NCBI GenBank assembly: GCA_041499515.1
Contig: JBGQKM010000001.1
Coordinates: forward strand, 1 to 60,825
Source: PALSA-1355 sp041499515
GTDB lineage: Bacteria; Planctomycetota; Planctomycetia; Pirellulales; PALSA-1355
Direction: 5' to 3'
Length of the DNA: 60,825 nucleotides
Of the stretch, positions 1-9,200 are shown piece after piece. How positions within the stretch are numbered: position 1 is the stretch's first letter; each line of letters opens with the position of its first letter. The translations under genes were made by a program, and so were the position numbers. The notes below the pieces were generated by a model. It did not search any database, was not told the DNA's origin, and was given only the letters and a program-made list of their open reading frames with translations.

Positions 1-1
1 G

Positions 2-187
2 CCGCTGGGTCTGCCTCGTCGCAATCGGTCTCCAGTGGAAGTGTGTCCTCGAGTGGACAACATCTACTCACTGTATTGCCTGGCCGCCACGGCACGAGGG
101 GCGTTCCATCAAGACGATCGGCCGCTGGAGCCGATTCTTTTCAACTGCGGATTCAGAGTCATCCTCCCCGCTGACGATTGCAACTGA
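2..187 (+). CDS. C-terminal end of a protein cut by the window edge, possibly FGE/SUMF1-like
   Basis: The frame starting at base 2 is open from the window edge to a TGA at 185-187, giving about 61 residues. It has no start codon inside the window. The last part reads FNCGFRVILPADD before the stop. A terminal GFRV(I/V)LP is what formylglycine-generating-enzyme (SUMF1/FGE-sulfatase) domains usually end with, and such domains are common in planctomycetes. The match is short and could be chance, so the family call is an inference. The neighbouring tRNA-Arg lies on the same strand about 360 bp downstream. Confidence 0.35.
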   Translation, partial: PLGLPRRNRSPVEVCPRVDNIYSLYCLAATARGAFHQDDRPLEPILFNCGFRVILPADDCN

Positions 188-551
188 TGTGATGCCGTGT
201 TGGGCGCCGGTCGAATCGTATCACACCGAAGTGGGGGCGCCTCGTCGATCCGTTGGTGGCTGAAGAAGCCGCCCGCGGATGGGAGTCCGGCCATCAATAC
301 GTGGTTTTTTCGGTCCGCCTCGTCCTGGTCCGGGCCAACGTCGTGTTGCTTCTTGCCGATTTGCCCGTACCGGAACTGCGTTCGCGTTCGGAAGCAAGGC
401 TACGGTTTTCGTGTCTTTCGCCTGACAACTCCAATCACCAATGAGGTGTCATGGGCCCGCAGACGAGGCAGACTTGACCTCTGCACTCAACTCTGCACAA
501 TGACTAGTCGGCTCACCGTAAGCCGAAACTGTCACTGGTGATGTGACGTTG
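188..551. other. Intergenic stretch without a convincing gene
   Basis: Between the edge gene and tRNA-Arg no frame looks coding. The open frames here are short, rich in W, R and S, and show no motif. I see no repeat or clear promoter. Confidence 0.5.
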
Positions 552-625
<74 letters not shown>

Positions 626-710
626 TTGGCTTCATGGATGCCTGGCAAATGCACGAAACCCGCGTTCCAGGCCCAAAAGCCCTTTTGCCGGCCCTTCCAT
701 TAGGCGTCCC

Positions 711-735
711 CATGCCCTAGTCTAGCTAGGGCATG
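711..735. promoter_or_regulatory. Perfect inverted repeat upstream of a PEP-CTERM gene
   Basis: The 10-base arms catgccctag (711-720) and ctagggcatg (726-735) are exact reverse complements around a 5-base centre (tctag). The site ends 25 bp before the ATG at 761. It could be an operator or an RNA hairpin in the leader. There is no T-run, so it is a poor intrinsic terminator for the upstream tRNA. Confidence 0.45.
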
Positions 736-760
736 ATGAATCTTGACGGGGGTGCCGCTA

Positions 761-1792
761 ATGAAGTCTTCAACCTCGCGGACTCTTTCTCTCGCAGCGC
801 TTGGATGTGCGTTGGCTTTGACTCAGGCCGTCCAGGCTTCCCCGATCCTTTTTACCATCGACACGACCGGCACCGCGACGGGCTTGACTGCCATCGCACC
901 CACCACCGCCAACCGGGGCAATTACAACGCAGGAAGTTATTTGGCTCTGAGCGGCAGCATCAGCGCCACCTCCGGCTCAACGACGGCCAGCGGGAACTTC
1001 GCCACTCAGTCTGGAGCTGGAGCCAGCGGCAGTTTTTCGACCGGCAATCCGGGCAGCTTGCTCGCTTTCTACAGCGGCAGCCTTTTGGCTGACATCAATA
1101 CGGTTGGCAACACGATCGATTTTCCGGGTGGCAGTTCGGTCGGCGCGGGAATATACGATGCCAAGTATCCGGAAGTGGCCAACGCTGGCGTTCCCTTGTC
1201 GCCGGCCATTGGCGGCGGCGCGGCCGGAGTTCCCGGCAGCGATTTGGCCAACTATGGCATATTTGATACGCTGAAAGTATTGGGGATCATTACGGTAACC
1301 ACCGGTACCGCGGCCATGCGTGGCACGGTATTTGACGTCGTGCAGAATACTGGGATCACGAATGAATCGCTTTCCGGCGTGGTTGGCAGCCAAACGTTCG
1401 TGACCAACAATAACCTTGCCCTCGGCCTACTCGCTGGGAGCGTCGACTACAATGTGAACGCGAACTCCAGCTTCGGCGTTCCAGCCATTTTCGGCAATGC
1501 GTCGCTGGTGAGTAGCACGACCACCCCGACGACCGATGGCGTTGGCAAACTCACGACCACGTTGCTGGGCGGCGGCCTCGAGCGGTTGACGTTAACCGTT
1601 CCGATCCAGACAACGGTCGTCGACGTTATTACTGGCTCGACACCCGCGACGCTAACTTTTACTTTTTCCGGGCAAATCGCCGCCAATGCCATTGTGTCGG
1701 TGCCCGAGCCGTCAAGCCTGGCGTTGCTTGGAATGGGCTTAGCCGCCGTGCTGTCCATTGGCCGGCGCGCCCTGCGCCGCCAGGCTGTCTGA
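761..1792 (+). CDS. PEP-CTERM sorting-domain protein
   Basis: A secreted, surface-sorted protein of 343 residues. The ATG at 761 follows a gacgggggtg Shine-Dalgarno-like stretch and opens a classical Sec signal peptide (hydrophobic LSLAALGCALALTQAVQA), so I prefer it to the in-frame TTG at 743. The body is low in charge and rich in G, S, T, A and N, as in secreted beta-rich proteins, with no catalytic motif. Near the C-terminus VPEPSSLALLGMGLAA followed by a basic tail (RRALRRQ) is a PEP-CTERM sorting signal, which exosortase/archaeosortase-type enzymes are known to process. The actual role is unknown. A perfect inverted repeat lies just upstream. No exosortase gene is in the window. Confidence 0.85.
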   Translation: MKSSTSRTLSLAALGCALALTQAVQASPILFTIDTTGTATGLTAIAPTTANRGNYNAGSYLALSGSISATSGSTTASGNFATQSGAGASGSFSTGNPGSLLAFYSGSLLADINTVGNTIDFPGGSSVGAGIYDAKYPEVANAGVPLSPAIGGGAAGVPGSDLANYGIFDTLKVLGIITVTTGTAAMRGTVFDVVQNTGITNESLSGVVGSQTFVTNNNLALGLLAGSVDYNVNANSSFGVPAIFGNASLVSSTTTPTTDGVGKLTTTLLGGGLERLTLTVPIQTTVVDVITGSTPATLTFTFSGQIAANAIVSVPEPSSLALLGMGLAAVLSIGRRALRRQAV

Positions 1793-1827
1793 CACCGTCG
1801 CGGTTTCGGGGGCAAGTCGATCCCGCT

Positions 1828-3456
1828 TTAGAAAGTCGCCGACCAGCGGATGCCAACCACGTCGACCTCCGGGAAAGGGGCTGCCAACCACCAGCGTTCG
1901 TAGTTGATCATCAGCAGGCTTCCGTCGGGCAGCGCAAAATTCACGCCCCCGGTGAGCCGCCGCACGTGCGCGGCATCGCTGAAGACCGTTTTATGATCCT
2001 GACCATCATAGCGCGCCAGCAAGCTGATCCGCGGCTTGTCATACACGCATAGTTCGCCCTGCACATAGTAGCCCGAAGTTCGGTCGTTGCCGATCGGCTG
2101 CAGTGGCGAGAAGGATCCGATGAACGTGTCCACGTCTCGCCGGGCATACTCGGCTTGCACGCGCACGATATCTTCGTAATGGGCGACGATGTCGCACCCG
2201 ACAATTTGATAATTCAGCCCCGGGGTCATGCCCGCGACCGGAGAATTGAATTGTCCGCCCGTGATCGAGCCGCCCGCGCGAATGAATTGGTTTCCCAAGG
2301 TGACTCGGCCGCCGGCGGAGGGTTGAGAATTGTTGTCGACGTAGTCTCGGCTCTGCAAGAAGTCGATCCCGAAGCTGCCGCCTTGCAATCCGTTGACGAG
2401 GTAGGCGTCGAGCGTGAGGTCCAAATCATGATCCACCGGCAGGGACGCATGAAGATTTGCGCCTTCATCGGCATAGGGCATCGGCAAGACCGCCACGCCG
2501 GTATTCGCCACGCGCTGGCCCATGTTGAAAATCAAAGGCGGCGTCACGGTGCGAAACGCGCCGGGGCTGACTTGGGCCGAAAAGGCGCCGAACGGCACAA
2601 TGAACCGCCCGGCGTCGATCGTCGCTTTCACATCCGGATCGATGCATTGGAACCATTTGACTAGATCGAGCCGCATCGCCGCTTCCACGACCTCGACCCG
2701 GCTGACGATCTCGTTGTGGCAACTGATGCACGCCGTCACTCGAGCGCTGAGCGCGCTCTGCGGTTGCCAGGCGGCGCCCACCCACAGTTCAGGAAAGAAT
2801 CCGGGATTCTGCGGACCGTCGGTCGTGCCCCCGCGCCACAGCGGCGAAAAGACACCAAACGCCGAGAGCGTCGATTCTTCGGCTTGCTTCTCCGATCCGG
2901 CCGGCGCTTCGGCACTGGCAGCCCCGGCCCCGGCGGCGCCCGCGGGGTTGGTCTGGGCGGTCAGGTAGGCGGCAATTGCCTCCCAGTCGCTCGACGGAAT
3001 GTCCGCGCCAGACTTGGAGGCCATCCGTCGAATCGTCGTTCTCCAGCCACCCAGGCTCTTACGCTTGGATAGCGCCCGTTGGGTGTCGTGACAGGTCGTG
3101 CAATCGCGATTGAAAGCCTCTTGTCCGCCGGCTTCCGTGGCCGAGCTTTCGGCCTGCCCTTGTTCAGGCGCCGCAAGCATGCGTTCCTGCGTCGCCGGCG
3201 TGAATGTCGAGAACCCCTCGGGTTCCCTGGGCTGCAAGCGATCCGTGAAAGCTCGCAGGAGAAAATGGGGTGCGACTTCCCGCGATGCAGTTGGCTTGTC
3301 GCCGCGCGCCGCAGGCAGGGCGTCGCTCGATTCGACCGGCTCTGATTCGGAGGCGTCGGTTGTATCCGCGGAAACGTCCGCGGCGAGAGGCCGCGGCAGA
3401 GGCGCCATCGCCGCGCAAATCAGCCAGACGGCAACACACAGCATCCTTGCGCGCAT
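1828..3456 (-). CDS. Secreted heme c / porin-like beta-barrel fusion protein
   Basis: A 542-residue exported protein. Residues 1-25 form a signal peptide (cleavage near PLAA). Residues 26-105 are acidic and low in complexity. A first c-type heme motif, CTTCH, sits at 119-123 with M145 as a possible axial ligand, and a second, CISCH, at 243-247. An Ala/Gly/Glu-rich linker separates them. From about residue 260 the sequence looks like an outer-membrane porin: GRFIVPFGAFS, alternating hydrophobic/polar strands, aromatic girdles and a terminal aromatic residue (WSATF). I infer an outer-membrane protein that carries heme near its periplasmic mouth, perhaps for electron transfer across the membrane. 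Convergent with the upstream PEP-CTERM gene; no partner genes adjacent. The domain calls are by eye; the barrel boundary is approximate. Confidence 0.72.
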   Translation of the reverse strand: MRARMLCVAVWLICAAMAPLPRPLAADVSADTTDASESEPVESSDALPAARGDKPTASREVAPHFLLRAFTDRLQPREPEGFSTFTPATQERMLAAPEQGQAESSATEAGGQEAFNRDCTTCHDTQRALSKRKSLGGWRTTIRRMASKSGADIPSSDWEAIAAYLTAQTNPAGAAGAGAASAEAPAGSEKQAEESTLSAFGVFSPLWRGGTTDGPQNPGFFPELWVGAAWQPQSALSARVTACISCHNEIVSRVEVVEAAMRLDLVKWFQCIDPDVKATIDAGRFIVPFGAFSAQVSPGAFRTVTPPLIFNMGQRVANTGVAVLPMPYADEGANLHASLPVDHDLDLTLDAYLVNGLQGGSFGIDFLQSRDYVDNNSQPSAGGRVTLGNQFIRAGGSITGGQFNSPVAGMTPGLNYQIVGCDIVAHYEDIVRVQAEYARRDVDTFIGSFSPLQPIGNDRTSGYYVQGELCVYDKPRISLLARYDGQDHKTVFSDAAHVRRLTGGVNFALPDGSLLMINYERWWLAAPFPEVDVVGIRWSATF

Positions 3457-3957
3457 ATTTCAAGGCCTGACGTGAAGTCGCACGAACAACGGGACGCGCG
3501 TAGAACTCGCGAGCCCAAAAAGGGCGGGTACTGTACTTGCCGAGCCTGCGGTCAGCAAGATGGGCGTTACTCATTGCTACGCCCAAACACGCGCGACAAG
3601 CCGCCGGCGGTGCTAGCACGCGAACGCCGTCAAATGCAGCGATGGCTGGCCGTTCGCGGCGCAGTTTCTGTGGGACGGAACCAGGCCGGTTGCTAGCAGG
3701 GTGTGTCGGCGCTTCGTCAGCTTAGGAAGCCGACAGAAAAGGGGCGATCGTGGCCGCCGGTGGGTTGGGAACGGCTCGAGACATAGCCCATTGTGGGCCG
3801 GTCGGTTGACAATGTCGGCTCGTGTATATACACTGAATTGAGGTGGCAATCTGCACTCGAGCGACCGCTAATTCGCGACCACAAATCGGCCCAATCTTTC
3901 TGCTCGCCCCGAGCGGAGGGAGACGGGCTTTTTTCGTTAACCCAGGGTCTTCGATTC
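3457..3957. other. Divergent intergenic region between the heme-barrel gene and the dockerin gene
   Basis: About 500 bp without a convincing gene. It holds a good promoter for the rightward dockerin/PEP-CTERM gene (listed separately). In that gene's leader, gctcg-ccc-cgagc is followed by gacgggc and a T6 run ending near 3935, which might act as an attenuator. The pairing is ambiguous, so I do not call a terminator. Confidence 0.4.
3806..3834 (+). promoter_or_regulatory. Promoter with a palindrome over the -10 region
   Basis: A perfect TTGACA -35 box lies at 3806-3811. A -10 candidate follows, either TATACA (3827-3832, 15-bp spacer) or TACACT (3829-3834, 17-bp spacer). The -10 region lies inside the perfect 12-bp palindrome gtgtatatacac (3822-3833), which could be an operator. 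The likely target is the dockerin gene, with a leader of about 120 nt. Confidence 0.5.
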
Positions 3958-4977
3958 ATGTGGAATTCGGCACGCCAGGCTTCATCGCAACGCAGGGGTC
4001 CCCACGGTTCTCGCGTTGTGCCAGCAGCTTACCTATATGCGACCCGGCGACCGTCGCGTTTTCAATTGCGGCGATCGCTCGTTGTTTTCTTGAGCCTGGC
4101 AGTTGTTGCGCTTGCTTTGGCGCTCTCGCCCAGCGCCGGCGCGGCCGAAACGGCAGCCGGCGTGTTGGTCTATCAACAGGTCAACGCCAGCACGTTTCGC
4201 TACGACATCCACTTGCAAGACACGGGCACGACCAACGTCGGCACTCTGTGGTATGCATGGGTGCCTGGCGAGGATTTTTTGGCGGCCAGCCCCACCAACA
4301 TCGTGTCGCCTACAGGTTGGGTCGCCGCGGTGACTCACGGAGGAAGCAGCGACGGCTTTGCCATCCAGTGGGTCAACACGAATGGTCCATTGACCGCGGG
4401 CAACACCTTGAGCGGTTTTGGCTTCGACAGCCTGAGCACGCCAGCTCAACTGTCGGGCAACTCGCAGTTCTTTCCCGCGACGCCCGTGGGCACGACGTTT
4501 ATCTACGCCGGCGCGCCGCTTGGGGACGCGGGAAGCCAGTTCCAAATCCTTCCTACCAGCACGCCGTGGCGCAATCCGTTCTTTCCCCTGGATGTCAATA
4601 ACAACGGCAATGTCAGTCCGCTGGACGCGCTCGTGGTCATCGATGCACTGTTACAACAGGGAAGCCACACGCTGGCCACGCCAACCGTCGACGACGCGCC
4701 TCCGTTCATCGATGTCACCGGAGACAACAAGCTGCAGCCGCTCGACGCGCTGAACGTGATCAACCAGTTGCTGGCCCACGGAACGACGAACGACCATCTC
4801 GGCGCCGCGCCCGCGATCAACGCCACGGCGCTCGCTATGCCCCTGAACGTTCCGGAGCCCGGCAGCCTCGCGCTGGCCGCATTGGCGTGTGCCGGCTTTG
4901 TTGCGTGGGCCGCCGGTCCTCGTCTGCGCCGTTGGGCGCGTGTAATGGCCGAGGCACGCCAAATCGTCGTGTCGTGA
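3958..4977 (+). CDS. Dockerin-repeat protein with PEP-CTERM anchor
   Basis: A 339-residue surface protein from the ATG at 3958. Earlier in-frame codons give a non-signal-like extension. A long basic N-region is followed by the hydrophobic segment SLVVFLSLAVVALALALS and an AGA|AE cleavage-like site. The central part is beta-rich with no known enzyme motif. Two calcium-binding dockerin type I-like repeats follow (LDVNNNGNVSPLDALVVIDA and IDVTGDNKLQPLDALNVINQ), then VPEPGSLALAALACAGFVAW plus a basic tail, a PEP-CTERM signal. Dockerins classically bind cohesins; in planctomycetes they occur on many secreted proteins of unknown partner. I infer a cell-surface structural or adhesive protein. Confidence 0.83.
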   Translation: MWNSARQASSQRRGPHGSRVVPAAYLYATRRPSRFQLRRSLVVFLSLAVVALALALSPSAGAAETAAGVLVYQQVNASTFRYDIHLQDTGTTNVGTLWYAWVPGEDFLAASPTNIVSPTGWVAAVTHGGSSDGFAIQWVNTNGPLTAGNTLSGFGFDSLSTPAQLSGNSQFFPATPVGTTFIYAGAPLGDAGSQFQILPTSTPWRNPFFPLDVNNNGNVSPLDALVVIDALLQQGSHTLATPTVDDAPPFIDVTGDNKLQPLDALNVINQLLAHGTTNDHLGAAPAINATALAMPLNVPEPGSLALAALACAGFVAWAAGPRLRRWARVMAEARQIVVS

Positions 4978-5054
4978 GCACGGCCTCGGCGTCGCTTGCG
5001 GCCTGGCCGTCATGCCGGCCGAATTCCGACGCGAGATTGCGCCGTTGGCCGATT

Positions 5055-6386
5055 TCAGGCCAACAACTCGCGGATGGGCCGGCCATCGGCCAGGATCCGC
5101 AGCGGCCGCCCGCTGCGGTCGTGAAACTCCTGCTGCGTGTCGATGCCCAGAAAGTCATAGACCGTGGCCAGCACGTCGCCGGGCGAATAGGGATGGGTCG
5201 TCGGCCACATCGCGCTACGGTCGGTCGCGCCGATGACCTGCCCGACCTTCATGCCTCCGCCGGCAAACAGCACCGAAAAAGCTCCCGGCCAGTGATCGCG
5301 ACCGGCCAATGGATTGATCTTGGGAGTGCGGCCAAACTCGCCCGAGACCAGCAGCAACACCCGGCGATCCAGCCCGCGCCGGTACAGGTCGGTTACCAAG
5401 GCCGCCAGAGCACGATCGACCGGCGGCAACGAACGGTTCTTGAGCATCGAAAAATTATCGGAGTGCGTATCCCATTCTCCTCCGGACAGCACGGTCACGA
5501 AGGTCACGCCGGCTTCCACCAATCGACGGGCCAACAAGCACCCCTGCCCGGCCGACGTGCGACCATAGAGTTCGCGCGTGGCCGTCGCCTCGCGGCCCAA
5601 ATCAAACGCCTCTTGGGCGCGCGTGCTAGTCACCATCTCGACCGCCTCGCGCGAAAACTTGTCGAGTCCGGCAAATTCGCCGTAGCGATCGCTGTCGCGC
5701 CGCAATCGATCGAGTTGTCGCAACAGTCCCTGGCGATCTTCCAGGCGCACGGCATCCACGCCGCCGGGAAAGTTCAAATTCCGCACCGCGTAATTAGCTG
5801 AATTCGGATCGCTCTCGATCGTGAACGGATTGTAGGCGGCGCCCAGATAGGCCGCGGCGCCCAGCAACTGCCGACGCGGAATGCTGACGTAAGCCGGCAT
5901 GCCGGCCACGTTCGCGCCGCGCGTCTTCGCGACGATCGCCCCGCAATACGGATTCAGGTTTGTCGTCGTCGAGGGGGGCGGCCGATAACCGGTCATCATC
6001 CAGTGCGAAGCCGGCAAATGGCTGGCTTCGCCGTGCGAAACCGATCGAACGATCGTCAGGTGCTCAAGCGCGCCGGCCAGGTGCGGCAGATGCTCGCAGA
6101 TCTGCACGCCCGGCACGCTGGTCGAAATCGGACTGAACTCGCCGCGAATTTCCGCCGGCGCCGCGGGCTTGAGGTCGTAGAGATCGATCTGGCTGGGACC
6201 GCCACCCATGAAGACATGAATCACGGCGGTCTCTCGCCGCGGCCTGGCGGCGGTGGCGGCCTGGGCGCGGCAGCGGAGATAGTCGGCCAGGGTGAAGTTG
6301 CCCAACGCGAGGGATCCGACCTTCAGCAGGGTGCGGCGCGACATGCCACGCCCGGCACCGGTGTCAGAGTCTCGATCCGAGAGCAT
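5055..6386 (-). CDS. DUF1501 domain protein with Tat signal
   Basis: A 443-residue member of DUF1501, a sulfatase/phosphatase-superfamily-like group found in very high numbers in planctomycetes and without an assigned reaction. The ATG at 6386 is preceded by an excellent gaggaga ribosome site 5-7 bp upstream. SRRTLLKVGSLALGNFTLAD near the N-terminus is a twin-arginine export signal. Family landmarks are visible: HVFMGGGPSQIDLYDLKP, SGEFGRTPKINPLAGRDHWP and AGGGMKVGQVIGATD. In many planctomycetes such genes sit beside DUF1549/DUF1553 cytochromes; here no such partner is adjacent. It stands alone between convergent and co-directional genes, about 120 bp from mgtE on the same strand. Confidence 0.9.
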   Translation of the reverse strand: MLSDRDSDTGAGRGMSRRTLLKVGSLALGNFTLADYLRCRAQAATAARPRRETAVIHVFMGGGPSQIDLYDLKPAAPAEIRGEFSPISTSVPGVQICEHLPHLAGALEHLTIVRSVSHGEASHLPASHWMMTGYRPPPSTTTNLNPYCGAIVAKTRGANVAGMPAYVSIPRRQLLGAAAYLGAAYNPFTIESDPNSANYAVRNLNFPGGVDAVRLEDRQGLLRQLDRLRRDSDRYGEFAGLDKFSREAVEMVTSTRAQEAFDLGREATATRELYGRTSAGQGCLLARRLVEAGVTFVTVLSGGEWDTHSDNFSMLKNRSLPPVDRALAALVTDLYRRGLDRRVLLLVSGEFGRTPKINPLAGRDHWPGAFSVLFAGGGMKVGQVIGATDRSAMWPTTHPYSPGDVLATVYDFLGIDTQQEFHDRSGRPLRILADGRPIRELLA

Positions 6387-6505
6387 GGTCTTCTCCTCGA
6401 CGACTCGATCGACATCCCCGTCCCAAGTAGATCGCATCCCCGGCGACTCATCTCCACCCGGAATGCCCGTTATCCTACCAGCGCCGACTTTCCCTTGGGA
6501 GTAGG

Positions 6506-7891
<1,386 letters not shown>

Positions 7892-8202
7892 GATTGGAGT
7901 ACACCTACGGTTTGCGCTGACGGGGGCTTTTCGTGATTCGCGAAACGTACGCTCGGAGAAGCTCCGGCCGATTCGAGAAAAGACATTTGCAGGACTCCCA
8001 TCAGTTTATGGACTCATGGCCGGAATGACGATACCGATTGCAATCGAGACTCGTGCCTTTCGGGAAAATAGGGCCCAATATCGAGAACCGCGACACGTGT
8101 CTCGAAGCACGTCCCGAGGGCCCGCAATCGATCGCGTCGCGGCCGGTTGTTATACTGGCCCGCTTGCGATCATCCTCACTGGACACTTTGGCAGCCGAGG
8201 CC
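7892..8202. other. Divergent intergenic region between mgtE and the acetyltransferase gene
   Basis: About 310 bp that must hold the leftward mgtE promoter and the rightward acetyltransferase promoter. I cannot point to convincing -35/-10 pairs and see no repeat. Confidence 0.35.
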
Positions 8203-9141
8203 ATGACGACTTCCCTGGACATCCATCCCGCTTCGCCAGAAGAATTGCTTGCCGCGCACGGCAACGTATTCGATATCTGGAGCAAGGGGCTCGGCCTCGA
8301 AGACCACCTGCGCTATCGGCTGAATTCGCCGTCGCACCGCCGGGCCGCCTGGATCGTGGGCTGTCTCGACGGCCGCGTCGTCACCTCCCTGGGCTGTTAT
8401 CCGCTGCGTTTTCGGATTCAGGGCCACGAGCTGCCTGGCATCGCCCTGGGGTCGGTCTACACGCTGGGTGAGTTTCGCGGCCGTGGCTTCGCCCCTCAAT
8501 TGATCGAGTGGGTCGAAGACGATCAGCGAGGGCGCCAAGCGGCGCTGAGCGTTCTTTATTCCGATATCGATCCGGACTACTACGCCCGGCTGGGCTACAT
8601 GCTCTGTCCGGCGTGGGAAGGATGGTGTTCTCCGCTCGAAAGTCCAGCGGCGTCATCCGATGGCAGTCGGCTGGTGGCGGTTTCGCCCCAGGATCACTTG
8701 CCGGCACTGATGCAGCTCTATGACGACTACCACGGCCGCCTGCCGCTGTCGATCGCGCGGGATGCGGAGTATTGGAATATGATCTTAAAAAAATTCGCCG
8801 ACGATACGTTCCATGCTCTGGTAGATGGCGGCGATCGTTGGCAGGGCTATGTGCGGCTGGGCCGGAAGGGCGACGTTCTGCGAATTACCGACTTTGCGTT
8901 GGCCGATCCTTCCGAAGCGCTGGCGGAGTCCTTGTACGCGGCGATTCTCGAGCTGGGGCGGACGTCCGCAGCGCGGCGGATCGGCGGTTGGTTGCCGGAT
9001 AGCGCCGCAGCGCGACGGTTTTTCGAGCTGACGCCGCGGCGGACCGAAGTAACGATGATCAAGCCGCTGGCCTGGCAAGGTCCCCTCGACAACGACCTGA
9101 TCCGCTCAACGAGCCGATTCTGCGAAATCGACCACGTCTGA
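8203..9141 (+). CDS. GNAT-family N-acetyltransferase, Eis-like
   Basis: A 312-residue cytoplasmic protein. I start it at the ATG at 8203 because the upstream in-frame extension has no homology-like character. The acetyl-CoA binding motif A is visible in VYTLGEFRGRGFAPQLIEWV (the R-G-R-G-F-A turn), followed by SDIDPDYYARLGY, which matches the 'Y..LGF' part of motif B. The length of about 310 and a second domain after residue 150 suggest the two-domain Eis-like layout rather than a minimal 150-residue GNAT. Substrate unknown; Eis-type enzymes acetylate amines such as aminoglycosides or peptides. It is a single gene, convergent with the TPR-thioredoxin gene. Confidence 0.75.
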   Translation: MTTSLDIHPASPEELLAAHGNVFDIWSKGLGLEDHLRYRLNSPSHRRAAWIVGCLDGRVVTSLGCYPLRFRIQGHELPGIALGSVYTLGEFRGRGFAPQLIEWVEDDQRGRQAALSVLYSDIDPDYYARLGYMLCPAWEGWCSPLESPAASSDGSRLVAVSPQDHLPALMQLYDDYHGRLPLSIARDAEYWNMILKKFADDTFHALVDGGDRWQGYVRLGRKGDVLRITDFALADPSEALAESLYAAILELGRTSAARRIGGWLPDSAAARRFFELTPRRTEVTMIKPLAWQGPLDNDLIRSTSRFCEIDHV

Positions 9142-9200
9142 CTCGGCGCCTCATCGCCCACCGCAGACCGCCGACAACGGGCCGCCGACGATGAAAAACA

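Noticed and set aside
197..541. Plus-strand frame of 114 codons before tRNA-Arg
   Set aside because: Its composition is rich in Trp, Arg and Ser, it has no ribosome site and no motif, and it overlaps alternative frames of equal quality.
3905..3935. Intrinsic terminator or attenuator in the dockerin-gene leader
   Set aside because: A T6 run is present, but the stem before it can be drawn in several weak ways, so I noted it only as leader content.
7892..8202. Possible M-box riboswitch before mgtE
   Set aside because: I could not find the conserved M-box blocks in the roughly 300 bp upstream on the mgtE strand.
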